A DNA stretch of 64,000 nucleotides from Acidobacteriota bacterium (GCA_003388555.1 QQVD01000004.1:84069-148068), one strand, 5' to 3'. Positions 20,726 through 30,965 are shown, counted from the stretch's first letter. Made by a program: numbers and translations. Notes: generated by a model not told the origin, from the letters alone.

Positions 20726-21568
20726 ATGCGCGTCGAAGGCAAGGTAGTCGTCGTCACCGGCGGCGGAAGCGGTATCGGTGAGGGGCTGGTGGAGCGGTTC
20801 GTCGCCGACGGCGCACGCCATGTCGTCGTGCTCGACCGCGACGGCGATCAGGCGCGCCGGGTCGCCGATCGGGTCGGCGCAAGGACCTCCGCCGCCGCCG
20901 TGGACGTCGCCGACGAAGACGCGGTGCGCGAGCTGGTAGCCGCCACCTCGCGCGACCACGGCCCGATCGACCTGTTCGTCTCCAATGCCGGCTACGTCAC
21001 CACCGGCGGCCTCGAGATCGACAACGCCGAGCTCCAGGGGATGTGGGAGGTGCACGTCCTGTCGCACCTGTACGCCGCCCGCGCGGTGCTGCCCTCGATG
21101 ATCGAGCGCGGCGGCGGCTACCTGCTGAACACCGCCTCCGCCGCCGGCCTGCTGACCCAGATCGGCTCGCTCGCCTACAGCGTCACCAAGCACGCCGCGG
21201 TGGCGCTCTCCGAGTGGCTGGCGATCACCCACCACCACCAGGGCATCCGCGTCTCGGTGCTGTGTCCGCAGGCGGTGGCGACGAACATCATCGGCAACAG
21301 TCCGACCCCGCGGCGCATGGACGGCCCGGGGGTCGCCTCGGGCGACGGTGTCCTGAGCAAGGAGGACGTCGCGCAGTGCGTCACCGAGGCGCTCGCCGAG
21401 GAGCGCTTCTGGGTGCTGCCCCACCCCGAGGTGGCGGAGTACGCCCGGCGCAAGGGCAGCGACATCGACCGCTGGCTCGCCGGCATGCGGCGCTTCCAGG
21501 AGCGGCTGTACGAAGGTCGCCCCCTGCCGGGAGACTGGCTGATCGGGCGCAGCGAAGGCGACGGCTGA
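20726..21568 (+). CDS. SDR family NAD(P)-dependent oxidoreductase
   Basis: VVVTGGGSGIGEGLVERF, NAGYVTTGG, SLAYSVTKHAAVAL (YxxxK). Confidence 0.92.
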   Translation: MRVEGKVVVVTGGGSGIGEGLVERFVADGARHVVVLDRDGDQARRVADRVGARTSAAAVDVADEDAVRELVAATSRDHGPIDLFVSNAGYVTTGGLEIDNAELQGMWEVHVLSHLYAARAVLPSMIERGGGYLLNTASAAGLLTQIGSLAYSVTKHAAVALSEWLAITHHHQGIRVSVLCPQAVATNIIGNSPTPRRMDGPGVASGDGVLSKEDVAQCVTEALAEERFWVLPHPEVAEYARRKGSDIDRWLAGMRRFQERLYEGRPLPGDWLIGRSEGDG

Positions 21569-21664
21569 GTCGGCTGCGGCCCGAGCGACGAGCGGCGTAC
21601 GGCTCCACGGTCCTGCCGTCCCGTCGCCCCGGCGGCATCGGCCGTCGCCGTGAAAGCGGCGAAC

Positions 21665-21699
21665 GGAAGAGAGGCCGAGCCGCGACGCGACTCGGCCTC
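21665..21699 (-). terminator. candidate intrinsic terminator for the subtilase gene
   Basis: Hairpin gaggccgag(21671-21679)/ctcggcctc(21691-21699), pyrimidine tail (tctcttcc) on the minus strand. Confidence 0.5.
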
Positions 21700-21727
21700 C
21701 CCGGGGTCGATCCGCCGGCCGGACCGA

Positions 21728-24256
21728 CTACTGCGAGCAGATGCTGAGGTCGTCGATGCCGCCCTCGATCAGGTCGCCAGGCCCGGCGCCGTCCGAGACC
21801 TGGAGCCTCAACTTGACGTTCGAGCCCGCGGCGATCGAGCGCGTCGCCTCGGTCCACACTGCCTGGGTGCGGACGTCTCCGATCGAGACCAGCGGCGTGT
21901 AACTGGCGCCACCGTTGGTCGAGATCTCGAGCCGGAAGAAGTCGCCCGACGGGTCGTCGCCGGTGTCACGTTGGCCGTGGAAGTACCAGACCGACAGCTC
22001 CGAGGCCTCCGAGACGGGCCACGTGGGCGACTCCAGCACGCAGTTGCCGCCGTCCACGTCGGCGTTTCCGGCGCTGCTGTTGCTGGCGGTGTAGATCGCG
22101 TTGCCGGATCCGGTCGTGTGGTCGCCGCCGACCTGCGTCACCACGCCACCGTTGCTCTGCTGACTCGGCGTGCCGAGCACGTAGGCGCCGGTCGAACAGG
22201 TGCTCGAGCCGGAGTTGCTCCAGCCGCTGGCGCCGGATTCGAAGTCGTCGTCGAGCGAGCAGCCGCCGCCCCCACCGCCGCCGTCCTCGAAGATCCGTAC
22301 GTCGGTGAAGTTCGAGGTGTTGGTCTGCGACCCCGAGTCCTTGTCGTTGACGAAGACCAGCCGCATGTTGGAGCCGGTGTAGAAGTCGCCCACCGCGATG
22401 GTGAACGTCTGGGTGCCGCCGCCGTACTGCACCGCGTTCTGGATGCCTCCGCTCCAGTTCTGGGTGCCGTGGATCTGGAAGATCCGCTGGGCGTTGGTCA
22501 AGTTGTCGTCCTCGTCGAAGCCGATACCGTGGATCTCGCCCTGGGAGGTGCTCGAGAAGTCGAACTCGATCACCGTGTTGGCGGTGACCGTGAAGGTCTG
22601 CGTCGTGCGGCGCCAGCGGTTGCCGACCATCGCCAAGGTCGCGCCGCCGTCCTGCACGGTGACGCTGCCGTTCGAGGTGTCCTGGTTCGAGTAGGCGACG
22701 AGGGGCGTCGAAGAGAAGTCGATGCAGCCCTGGCAGGGACCGCCGCCGCCGCCACCACCGCCCACCTCGTCGACCGCGGCCTGGTGGTCGACGCGCGGCT
22801 TGGTCAGCCCGTTGCGCGCATCGGTGACCGGCACGCCGGTCGAAGTCAGCGCCGCGATCGCCGCGCTGCGGCTGAGACCGGAGTCCTCACCGAACAGCGT
22901 CGCGGTGATGCCGGCGGCGTAGGGAGTCGCCGAAGAGGTGCCGCCGAAGCACGATGTCGTGCCGCCACCGGCCGAGGCGGTGAAGGCGCAGTGCGAGGGT
23001 GCCAGCAGATCGAGGAAGGTGTCGCTGTTCGAGTAGCAGGTCACCTTGTCGGCGAACGTCGTCGAGTCGTTGCAGATGCCGAAGTTGGCGCCGCCGATGT
23101 TGGCGTCGTAGACCGCTCCGACACTCACCGCAGCGGGATGGCAGGCGGGTGAGGAGATTCCGTTCGAGGCGGCGCTGTTCCCGGAGGCGATGAGGGTCAC
23201 CATGCCGGCGTTCGAGGCCGCGTTGAGAGCGCTCGCCTCGGCGATGCCCGAACACGGGTTGGTGAAGGTCGAGGAGGTGCCGAGGCTCATCGAGATCACC
23301 TTGATGCCGTACGTGTTCCGGTTGGTCACCGCCCAGTCGATGGCGCCGGGGATGTCGCCGTCGAGGGCGTTCTGGCCGCAGATCGAGGCGCTCTGGATCT
23401 TGAGGAAGACGATCGTCGCGTCCGGAGCGGTGCCGACGACGCCGCCTCCGTTCCCCGCCGCCACGCCGGCGACCGAGGTGCCGTGGCTCTGCGCCGTGCA
23501 GTCGATGCGAGGGTCGTTGTCGTTGTCGGCGAAGTCACGGCCGCCGAGGATCTTGCTGTTGGGATACGCGCTCTGGCCCCCGAACGCCGGATGGTCGTGG
23601 TCGATGCCGTCGTCGATGATCGCGATCGTCACCCCGGCGCCGCGAGCGCCGGCGGCGTGCGCGAGATCGGTGTTGGTCAGCGGGAACGCCTGGGCGTCCT
23701 GCTTGTAGTAAACGGGCATCTTCTCGACGAAAGCCACTTCGTCGTGGGCGGCGAGGGCGACGACTCCCGCGGCGTCCGCGAGGGCCGAGAAACCGTAGAT
23801 GCTGCGGTAGCGGTTGAGCAGCGCGAAGCCCCCTGGCGCAGCGGCGCGCACCCCGGCGATCACCGCGGCCTGCTTCGCCTCGACGTTGGCGCGCAGCCTC
23901 TCCTCGAGAGCCGGCGAGGAGAAGGCTCGGGCGAGACTCGCCGCCTCTTCGACCGGTCGCAGAGAGACCACGATCCGGTAGGCGGGCAGCTCACCGTCCG
24001 CCTTCTCATCGCTCGCCGCGACGTCCGCTCGCAGGTCGGCGAGGAGATCCGGGGCGACCTTGGCGGCGACAGCCCGAACGTCGAGATCGGGTGGCTGCGC
24101 CGCCAGCGGTGCGGCGACCGTCCAGACCGTGACGAGCATGACGAACAACATGACGAGCAGGGTCGAGGTGGCCGACTGGCCCAGCCCAAGACCGACTCCG
24201 GAGCCGGGGCGGCACCGGCGGGACCCAGGAATCTGCGGGTTCGAGACTTCGGTCAC
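21728..24256 (-). CDS. secreted S8 subtilisin-like peptidase with two C-terminal modules on poly-Gly linkers
   Basis: VTIAIIDDGIDHDHPAF, SHGTSVAGVAAGNGG, FGGTSSATPYAAG catalytic motifs; GGGGGGGPCQGC and GGGGGGGCSLDDDFESG linkers. Confidence 0.93.
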   Translation of the reverse strand: MTEVSNPQIPGSRRCRPGSGVGLGLGQSATSTLLVMLFVMLVTVWTVAAPLAAQPPDLDVRAVAAKVAPDLLADLRADVAASDEKADGELPAYRIVVSLRPVEEAASLARAFSSPALEERLRANVEAKQAAVIAGVRAAAPGGFALLNRYRSIYGFSALADAAGVVALAAHDEVAFVEKMPVYYKQDAQAFPLTNTDLAHAAGARGAGVTIAIIDDGIDHDHPAFGGQSAYPNSKILGGRDFADNDNDPRIDCTAQSHGTSVAGVAAGNGGGVVGTAPDATIVFLKIQSASICGQNALDGDIPGAIDWAVTNRNTYGIKVISMSLGTSSTFTNPCSGIAEASALNAASNAGMVTLIASGNSAASNGISSPACHPAAVSVGAVYDANIGGANFGICNDSTTFADKVTCYSNSDTFLDLLAPSHCAFTASAGGGTTSCFGGTSSATPYAAGITATLFGEDSGLSRSAAIAALTSTGVPVTDARNGLTKPRVDHQAAVDEVGGGGGGGGPCQGCIDFSSTPLVAYSNQDTSNGSVTVQDGGATLAMVGNRWRRTTQTFTVTANTVIEFDFSSTSQGEIHGIGFDEDDNLTNAQRIFQIHGTQNWSGGIQNAVQYGGGTQTFTIAVGDFYTGSNMRLVFVNDKDSGSQTNTSNFTDVRIFEDGGGGGGGCSLDDDFESGASGWSNSGSSTCSTGAYVLGTPSQQSNGGVVTQVGGDHTTGSGNAIYTASNSSAGNADVDGGNCVLESPTWPVSEASELSVWYFHGQRDTGDDPSGDFFRLEISTNGGASYTPLVSIGDVRTQAVWTEATRSIAAGSNVKLRLQVSDGAGPGDLIEGGIDDLSICSQ

Positions 24257-24540
24257 GTGCTCTCCTCCAATGTCCCGAGCCCTCGCGCGGCGCGGCGCGG
24301 GGCGAAGAGGGCGCGACGGACGAGTGCGCTCGTCTTCACCGGAACGCGGCGGCCGGCATTTCTTTTGAACCGGAGACCGCCCGCGAGCTCGACTTGTGAA
24401 CGATTGCGCGATCCTAGCCGTCGCATGCCCTTATGTCGATGCGACGTTTATTTGGCCGCTTCCACGAGCTCCGCGGCACCGCGAGAGGGTGCCGTGGAAC
24501 CGTGCCTTCACGCCGCCGCACCCGCCGCTGCGGCACCGCC

Positions 24541-26226
24541 TCAGTCGCCGGCGACGGACCCGGAGACCGACTCGAGGGAGGTGCGCCGCAGCCTGTACCA
24601 GCGCTCGAGGAAGTCGAGGCGGGCTCGCAGCACCCCGCTGCGCACCACCGGCGCATCGCCCAGCACCAACCAGGAATCGCGCACCGCATCGTGCGCGGGC
24701 CAGCTCAGCGACTGCTCCTCGAGATCGCCGCCGTTGGGATCACCGGTCGCGGCGAGGCGCACCAGCAGCCCTCGCAGAGTCGCGCCCACCGCCCGCGCCT
24801 CGTCGTCGGCAGCGCCACTCAGAGGGGACGGGTTGCCGAAGAGCAGCCCTACCTCCACCGCGTGCGGCGCTCCCGGCACGCGCTCACGCAGCGACCGGGG
24901 GACGTAGGCGAAGTAGTAGAGGTAGGCCGGCGCGGACACCCGGGCCATGCCGCGCGCCACCGTACGGGCCGCCAACAGGTAGCGTGCGTCGCCGAAGATG
25001 CGACTGCCGCCGAGCTGCTCGGAGACCGCGAAGTCGTCGCGGTACAGAGCCCGCAGCTGCTCTCGATCCTCGGCGCTCCAGCTGGCGAGGTACTCCTCCG
25101 GCGAGCGGCCGGCCATCATCATCACCGCGCCGTCGTAGCTGTTGCCGCCGACGACCAGGGGCACGTCGTGCTGCCGACCGTGCTCGAACACCGCCGCCGG
25201 CTCGTCGGGCAGGGTCGCGCCATCGACGACCGGGAGGTGCAGCGACGGACCTGCCGCGGCGAGCGCCTCGGCGTCGAGTCGGCGTAGCGCCGCCGCGTCG
25301 GCGTCGGCGGCGGCTCCCGCCTGACGGAGGATCGCGGAGCCGAGCTCGAAGGCGTCGAGATCGAGCTCTCGGCCGGCGTCATCGGTGCGCGGCAGCGGCC
25401 AGGTGCCGTAGCCGCTCAGCGAGGCGGCGCGATGGAAGAGCCCGGCCGAGCGCGGGCTGGCCATCAACATCTGCACCGCCATCCCTCCGGCCGACTCACC
25501 GAAGATGGTCACCCGCTCGGGATCGCCGCCGAAAGCGGCGATGTGGCGGCGCACCCAGCGCAGCGCCTCCACCATGTCGAGCATGCCGAAGTTGGCGACT
25601 CCTGCCGCAGCTTCGGTCAATCTGGGGTCGGCGAGGAAGCCGAGCGCACCCAGCCGGTAGTTGAACGTCACCAGCACTACACCCTCTCGCACCAGGTGCG
25701 AGCCGTCGTAGATCGACGACGAACCGCTGCCGGTGCGCAGCCCACCGCCGTGGATCCAGACCATCACGGGCCGGCTGCCGGACGGTGCGCTGGTCCACAG
25801 GTTGAGGGTCAGGCAGTCCTCACTGGTCCGCAGCGAGGCGGCGGCCCGCGACGTCGACGGCTGCGGGCAGGCGGCACCGAAGCGGGACGCGTCCATGCGC
25901 TCGCCCCGCTGCGACGGGACCAGGTCCAACGGTTGCGGCGGGCGCCAGCGCAGCTCACCGATCGGCGGCGCGGCATAGGGGATGCCGCGCAGCACGATGA
26001 CGTCGCCGACCTCTTCGCCGATCAGCGTGCCGAGCGGGCCGGCGTCGATCTCGACCGGAGAAGCCGCCGTCGCGGACTGCGCCGCGGCAGGCGGACGCGG
26101 TCCCGCGGCGGGCGCCAGGACCGCTAGGAGGAGGAGTGCGAACTGCCGCGCCGGCTTCAGGCGACGGCGCGGGCTCGAGGAGAGGGTCGCGAGGAGTCGC
26201 GGCTCAGAGGCTGCGCTTCTTGCCAC
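24541..26226 (-). CDS. carboxylesterase type B (alpha/beta hydrolase), secreted
   Basis: VIVLRGIPYAAPPIGELRWRPP, SEDCLTLNLWTSAP, VTIFGESAGGMAVQMLM; GTG start at 26226 precedes a signal peptide and overlaps the RRM gene end. Confidence 0.9.
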   Translation of the reverse strand: MARSAASEPRLLATLSSSPRRRLKPARQFALLLLAVLAPAAGPRPPAAAQSATAASPVEIDAGPLGTLIGEEVGDVIVLRGIPYAAPPIGELRWRPPQPLDLVPSQRGERMDASRFGAACPQPSTSRAAASLRTSEDCLTLNLWTSAPSGSRPVMVWIHGGGLRTGSGSSSIYDGSHLVREGVVLVTFNYRLGALGFLADPRLTEAAAGVANFGMLDMVEALRWVRRHIAAFGGDPERVTIFGESAGGMAVQMLMASPRSAGLFHRAASLSGYGTWPLPRTDDAGRELDLDAFELGSAILRQAGAAADADAAALRRLDAEALAAAGPSLHLPVVDGATLPDEPAAVFEHGRQHDVPLVVGGNSYDGAVMMMAGRSPEEYLASWSAEDREQLRALYRDDFAVSEQLGGSRIFGDARYLLAARTVARGMARVSAPAYLYYFAYVPRSLRERVPGAPHAVEVGLLFGNPSPLSGAADDEARAVGATLRGLLVRLAATGDPNGGDLEEQSLSWPAHDAVRDSWLVLGDAPVVRSGVLRARLDFLERWYRLRRTSLESVSGSVAGD

Positions 26227-26719
26227 GTGCGTTGCGGCGGCTGCCCTTGGGCCGGGACGGTCGATCCGACGGCCCGTAGAATCCGCCGTCACCGCCCTGC
26301 GGGGGTCCTCCACCCTGGAAACGTGGCGGGCGGGGAGCGCGGGGCGGGCGGTCCGCCGCCTCGTTGACGCGCAGGGCGCGGCCGCCGAGCTCGTGGCCGT
26401 CGAACTTCTCCACCGCCTCCTTGGCGTCGGCCGGATCGGCATACTCGACGAAGCCGAATCCGCGCGGCTTGCCGGTGGCGCGATCGAGCGGCAGGAAGAC
26501 GTCCACCAGCTCCCCGACCTCGGAGAAGAGCTCCGACAGCTCGTCGCGGGTGGTTTGGAAGTTCAGGTTTCCAACGAACAGCTTGGCTCCGATGATGCCC
26601 TCCCGCTCCGCCGCGTAGGGCGAAGCCGATGCACGAGCGAGCGATCCAGTTCGCTGCTCGCCACCACCAGTGTATCCGAGCAGGAGTCGGCTCCGGCCTG
26701 GCCACGACCAAGCGGGCAC
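26204..26719 (-). CDS. RNA recognition motif (RRM) protein with Gly/Arg-rich tail; start unresolved
   Basis: AKLFVGNLNFQTTRDELSELFSEVGELVDVFLPLDRATGKPRGFGFVEYADPADAKEAVEKFDGHELGGRALRVNEA (RNP1 KPRGFGFVEY, RNP2 LFVGNL); nearest in-frame GTG at 26719, ATG at 26776. Confidence 0.85.
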   Translation of the reverse strand: MPAWSWPGRSRLLLGYTGGGEQRTGSLARASASPYAAEREGIIGAKLFVGNLNFQTTRDELSELFSEVGELVDVFLPLDRATGKPRGFGFVEYADPADAKEAVEKFDGHELGGRALRVNEAADRPPRAPRPPRFQGGGPPQGGDGGFYGPSDRPSRPKGSRRNARGKKRSL

Positions 26720-26753
26720 GGAGATCGCGGTCGATCCGCCGGCTCCTCGGCGC

Positions 26754-29372
26754 TCATCGCCGGGTCGGATTCTCATCCGGAGGCTCGACCGGCCAGTGGT
26801 GCTTCGGATAGCGCCCCGCGAGCTCCCTGCGGACTTCGCCGTAGGTGCGCTCCCAGAACCCGGCCAGGTCGTCGGTGATCTGTTGCGGACGGCCGTTGGG
26901 GGCCAGCAGGTGCAGCAGCACCGGTACCTCGCCGCCGGCGAGCCGCGGTGTCTGTCTCCATCCGAAGAGATCCTGGATGCGGGCCGCGAGCACCGGCGGA
27001 CCGTCCGCATCGTAGGTCAGCGGCGCGGAGCGGCCCGAAGGCAGCTCCAGGCGCACCGGCGCCAGCCGATCGAGCGCCTGCAGCTGGTCGTGGCGCCAGG
27101 CGCCGCGCACCAGATCGAGCAGCGGCGCTCGGCGTACCTCGTCGAGCGACCGCCTGCCGACGACGGCGGCGGCCAGCACCTCGTGGCGAGCCGACTCGTC
27201 GAATCTCGGCAGTCCAAGATCGGCGCGTACGCTCGCGAGCCACGCCGCGCGGGCGAGGAAGCCGGCCAGCGGCTCGCGTTCGAAGGCGACGGCGCACTCA
27301 GGATCCTCGAGGGCGGCGCGGAGCAGGGCCGCCTCCGCCGCGCTGGCATCCTCCACCGCGCGCGGCTCCTCGCCGAGCACCAGGCCGCGGTACCTGCGCC
27401 GCCGCCAGGCCCGGACGCGGCCGCTGGAGGCGTCGACCTCGATTTCGTCCCGCTCCTCGAGTGACTCCTCGGGAAGCCAGTCCTCCTCGATCGCCGACGC
27501 GAGGTGGAGCCGCGCATCGGGAGCCGCACCCTGGACCTCCAGCGCCACCAGGAGCTCGCAGTCACGCACCCGGCTGCCTGCGACCACGAGCCCCAGGCCT
27601 CCGACCATCAGGGCGCGGGTGGCAGCAGCGTGCGGACCGCCCTGCCCCTGGGGCCCAGCGGTTCGCCGCCGCGCGACGCGGTCGGGGTAGGCCGCGATCA
27701 GAGCCCGCCCGAGGGCTTCGCGATCCTCCTCCTGGAGCGCGCCCGCCGGCAGGCTGAGCGGCCTTCGCGGCAGCGGGGTGCGGCGAGCCCGGGCCCGGGG
27801 ATCTCCTGCACGATCGCCGTAGCTGGATGGGGCCGCGAGGGCCCGCGTCACCATCTCCGCGGTGCGCAGGACCTGGCGCCCTCGTCCACCGTCCGCCTGC
27901 CGCCTTCCCTGCTCACGCGCCAGGCGCTGCATCCGATCCTCGAGGTCGCAGCGCAGAGGCGCCAGCGCCGCGATCTCCTCAAAGCGCCGTGGCGGTATCA
28001 GGTCGCGCTCGGCGAGCAGCGCCGCGGCGAGGGCACAGACCTCGGCGGCACCGTGCCGCGCGCCTTCGATCGCCAGGCGCGCCAGGCGCGGCGGCATCGG
28101 CATCGCGGCGATGCGTCGCCCGAGCTCGCTGATCGAGCCGCCCTGCAGCGCCCCGAGCAGCTCGAGCAGCTGGCGCGCCGCGGCGATGCGACCGGCGGCC
28201 GGCGGCTGCAGCCAGGGGAGGTCTTCCGGTCTCTCTCCCAGCGCCAGGCAATGAAGCACCGCCGCGGCCAGGTCCACCCGCTCGATCTCGGGCGACGGCT
28301 GGCGTGGTCGGCCGGCCTGCTCCGACTCGGTCCACAGCCGCAGGCAGAGGCCGGGCCCGAGACGGCCGGCGCGACCCGCCCTCTGGTCGGCGGAGGCGTG
28401 GCTGATCGGCTCGATGCGAAGACGGTCGAGGCCACGGCCGGCATCGAACCGGGCGATGCGGTGCAGGCCGCTGTCGACCACCGCACAGACACCCTCCACC
28501 GTCACCGAGCTCTCGGCGACGTTGGTCGCCAGCACGACGCGGCGCGAAGGGCCTCGCAGCGCCGCATCCTGGTCGGCCAGGGGCGCGGCGCCGTAGAGCT
28601 CACGCACGGGGACGTCGACGCTCTCCTCGAGCAGCGCCCGGGTGCGGCGGATCTCCCCCACCCCGGGTAGGAAGCAGAGCACCGCCGCGGGCCCGTCATC
28701 GCCACGACGGCGCTGCGCGATGTCGGCCAGCAGGGAGCGGACCCCCGCCGCGGCCCGCTGCCAGACCGCGCGCTCGTCCGGTCGCGCCAGGTAGCGAATC
28801 TCCACCGGATGCTCGCGGCCGCCGCTGCGCAGCACTTCGGCGCCGAGATGCCTCGCGATCGGTTCGCTCTCGAGAGTGGCCGAGAGCACCGCGATCACCA
28901 GGTCGTCGCGCAGCTCCCGGCGTAGGTGCACGGCGAGGGCGAAGAGCAGATCGCAGTCCACTGAGCGTTCGTGGAACTCGTCGAACACGATCGCCTGCCA
29001 GTCGGAGAGCAGGGGATCGTGCAGCATCCACTGCAGCAGCACCCCCGGGGTGACGAAGACGACCCGGCTGGCGTCGGTCCAACGACGCTCGTGCCGCACC
29101 TGATGGCCGACGCCGCGCTCGCCGAGCACCGCAGCGGTCTCGGCGGCGACGCGCACTGCCGCTGAGCGCGCCGCCACCCGGCGTGGCTCGACCACCACCA
29201 CCCGGCCGCCGGTCGCCAGCGCCAGCGCCAGCGCCGGAGGCACCCGCGTCGTCTTGCCCGAGCCGGGCGGCGCCTCGAGGACCAGACAGCGTCGTGCCCG
29301 CGCCGCCTCTGCGACCCGTGGCAGCAGCTCGTCGACGGGGAGCGGCCGCGGCTCGGCCCGCGGAGTGCTCAC
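26754..29372 (-). CDS. hrpB: ATP-dependent helicase HrpB
   Basis: LEAPPGSGKTTRVPPALA, VFDEFHERSVDCDLLFAL, VLATNVAESSVTVEGVCAVVDSG, QRAGRAGRLGPG; C-terminal HrpB region. Confidence 0.93.
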   Translation of the reverse strand: MSTPRAEPRPLPVDELLPRVAEAARARRCLVLEAPPGSGKTTRVPPALALALATGGRVVVVEPRRVAARSAAVRVAAETAAVLGERGVGHQVRHERRWTDASRVVFVTPGVLLQWMLHDPLLSDWQAIVFDEFHERSVDCDLLFALAVHLRRELRDDLVIAVLSATLESEPIARHLGAEVLRSGGREHPVEIRYLARPDERAVWQRAAAGVRSLLADIAQRRRGDDGPAAVLCFLPGVGEIRRTRALLEESVDVPVRELYGAAPLADQDAALRGPSRRVVLATNVAESSVTVEGVCAVVDSGLHRIARFDAGRGLDRLRIEPISHASADQRAGRAGRLGPGLCLRLWTESEQAGRPRQPSPEIERVDLAAAVLHCLALGERPEDLPWLQPPAAGRIAAARQLLELLGALQGGSISELGRRIAAMPMPPRLARLAIEGARHGAAEVCALAAALLAERDLIPPRRFEEIAALAPLRCDLEDRMQRLAREQGRRQADGGRGRQVLRTAEMVTRALAAPSSYGDRAGDPRARARRTPLPRRPLSLPAGALQEEDREALGRALIAAYPDRVARRRTAGPQGQGGPHAAATRALMVGGLGLVVAGSRVRDCELLVALEVQGAAPDARLHLASAIEEDWLPEESLEERDEIEVDASSGRVRAWRRRRYRGLVLGEEPRAVEDASAAEAALLRAALEDPECAVAFEREPLAGFLARAAWLASVRADLGLPRFDESARHEVLAAAVVGRRSLDEVRRAPLLDLVRGAWRHDQLQALDRLAPVRLELPSGRSAPLTYDADGPPVLAARIQDLFGWRQTPRLAGGEVPVLLHLLAPNGRPQQITDDLAGFWERTYGEVRRELAGRYPKHHWPVEPPDENPTRR

Positions 29373-29479
29373 GCCGCGACCGACGCCGGGGCCTCAGCGC
29401 CGAAGACACCGGCCGCGCCGCGGCGCCTCAACCCTACGCCCGCATGCACAGCGCCGCCGCTGGCGATCCCGACGCGGTC

Positions 29480-30754
29480 TCAGGGATTCTGGACGTGGAA
29501 GGTGATCTCGCCGATCGTCGTGCGGCTGCCGAAGATGTCGGTGACCACGGCCAGCGCGGTGTGGAAGCCGTTCGACAGCGTACGCGTGTCGAATGCCAGC
29601 TGCCACTCGGGATTCGCCGAATCGGGGAAGCTCGGATACTGGCTGGTGATGGCCGGACGTGGGAAGCCGTAGGTGGCGAGGCCGGCGTTGTCGCCGTCGA
29701 TGTACACCCGCACGCTCTGCACCGGCTCGCGGTCGAGCGCCCAGCCGGAGATCTGGATGATCCCCGAGTCGCGGAACGACTCGTTGTCGATCGCTCCGAT
29801 GGCCGGCTGGTTGACGGTGAACTCGTCGCACTCGAAGTTGACGTTGAGGGTGGCGATGTTCTCGAACTGGGTGTCGAGATCGTTGGCGCGCACGGTCAAC
29901 ACGTGCTGACCCTCGGCGTAGCCGAAGTCGATCAACGCGCCGACGTCGAGTACGAAGCGGAAACCGGCGTTGGGGGCGTCGCGCACACCCGGGAACTCGG
30001 TCTCGAGGCCCAGGATCGGCAGGCCGTAGCAGTTGCTCCAGGCGCCGGTGATCAACGAGTTGCGGCAGTTCAGACGGGAATTGGCGATGATCGCGCCGTC
30101 GACCATCAGCTCGACCCAGCCGATGCCGTGGTCGTTGGTCTCCACGCCGACGTCCAGGGCCCAACCCTGGACCACGCTGTAGATCCGGTCGGAGTCGGTG
30201 ATGTCGCAGGTCCCGTAGAGGGTGGCGCTCTGGTCGGGGAAGGTGATCGTGCCGAACGGGCGGAGGTTGTGGCTGTTGTTCTGGAAGAAGAACACGATGG
30301 TGTTGAGCTGACGCACCTCGCCGGTGTTGGAGATCGCCCTTGCGGTGACCTCGTGCTCGCCGTTGACGAACGACGTGGTGTTCAGGTTGTAGAACCAGCC
30401 CGAGAACGCAGCGCCGGGGAAGGTCGGGAAGAAGGCCGCCACGTCGGCACGCTGGCGGCCGTACTCGGCGGCGCCGATGACGCGTCCGTCGACCACCACG
30501 TCGACCCGCGCGATGCCGTCGTCGTCGAGCGCCCAACCGACCAGGGGCACGATACCTCCGACGCCCAGCACTCCGCCGTCGAGGTTGCCGTCGACGAAGC
30601 CGAAGGGCTCGCCGAGGGTCGCCGCGACCGGCTCGGCCTCACACGGCCCGCCGTCGGAGACGCCCACGATGTTGGCGTTGGCGACCGAAGCCGTCAGCAC
30701 GAGGCCCAGCGAAAGGAGGCCCAGGAAGAAGAGGAAGGTGGGAGTCTGGCGCAT
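29480..30754 (-). CDS. secreted protein with three GWALD-type Ig-like repeats
   Basis: Signal peptide MRQTPTFLFFLGLLSLGLVLTASVANA; three units starting VGWALDDDG, QGWALDVGV, SGWALDREP. Confidence 0.75.
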   Translation of the reverse strand: MRQTPTFLFFLGLLSLGLVLTASVANANIVGVSDGGPCEAEPVAATLGEPFGFVDGNLDGGVLGVGGIVPLVGWALDDDGIARVDVVVDGRVIGAAEYGRQRADVAAFFPTFPGAAFSGWFYNLNTTSFVNGEHEVTARAISNTGEVRQLNTIVFFFQNNSHNLRPFGTITFPDQSATLYGTCDITDSDRIYSVVQGWALDVGVETNDHGIGWVELMVDGAIIANSRLNCRNSLITGAWSNCYGLPILGLETEFPGVRDAPNAGFRFVLDVGALIDFGYAEGQHVLTVRANDLDTQFENIATLNVNFECDEFTVNQPAIGAIDNESFRDSGIIQISGWALDREPVQSVRVYIDGDNAGLATYGFPRPAITSQYPSFPDSANPEWQLAFDTRTLSNGFHTALAVVTDIFGSRTTIGEITFHVQNP

Positions 30755-30935
30755 CTCGGATCACCTCTCGGCCCATCGATCTGGGCGCTGCTTGCATGGT
30801 GGTCGGCGGATCGGCTTCCAGCGGATCTTCCCAGTGGTACAGATGTCGTACTGAGCGAATCTGGGCGCCGGAACCGCACGCGGCGTCCCACGCGGGGACG
30901 CACACGCACGGTGATGGAGACTGCTGATCCATAGC

Positions 30936-30965
30936 AGTCTAGGCATAAACAAAGCGACCCGTCAA
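30936..30965 (-). promoter_or_regulatory. candidate promoter for the GWALD-repeat gene
   Basis: Minus strand TTGACG-N18-TAGACT (-35 30960-30965, -10 30936-30941) in a relatively AT-rich spacer. Confidence 0.45.
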
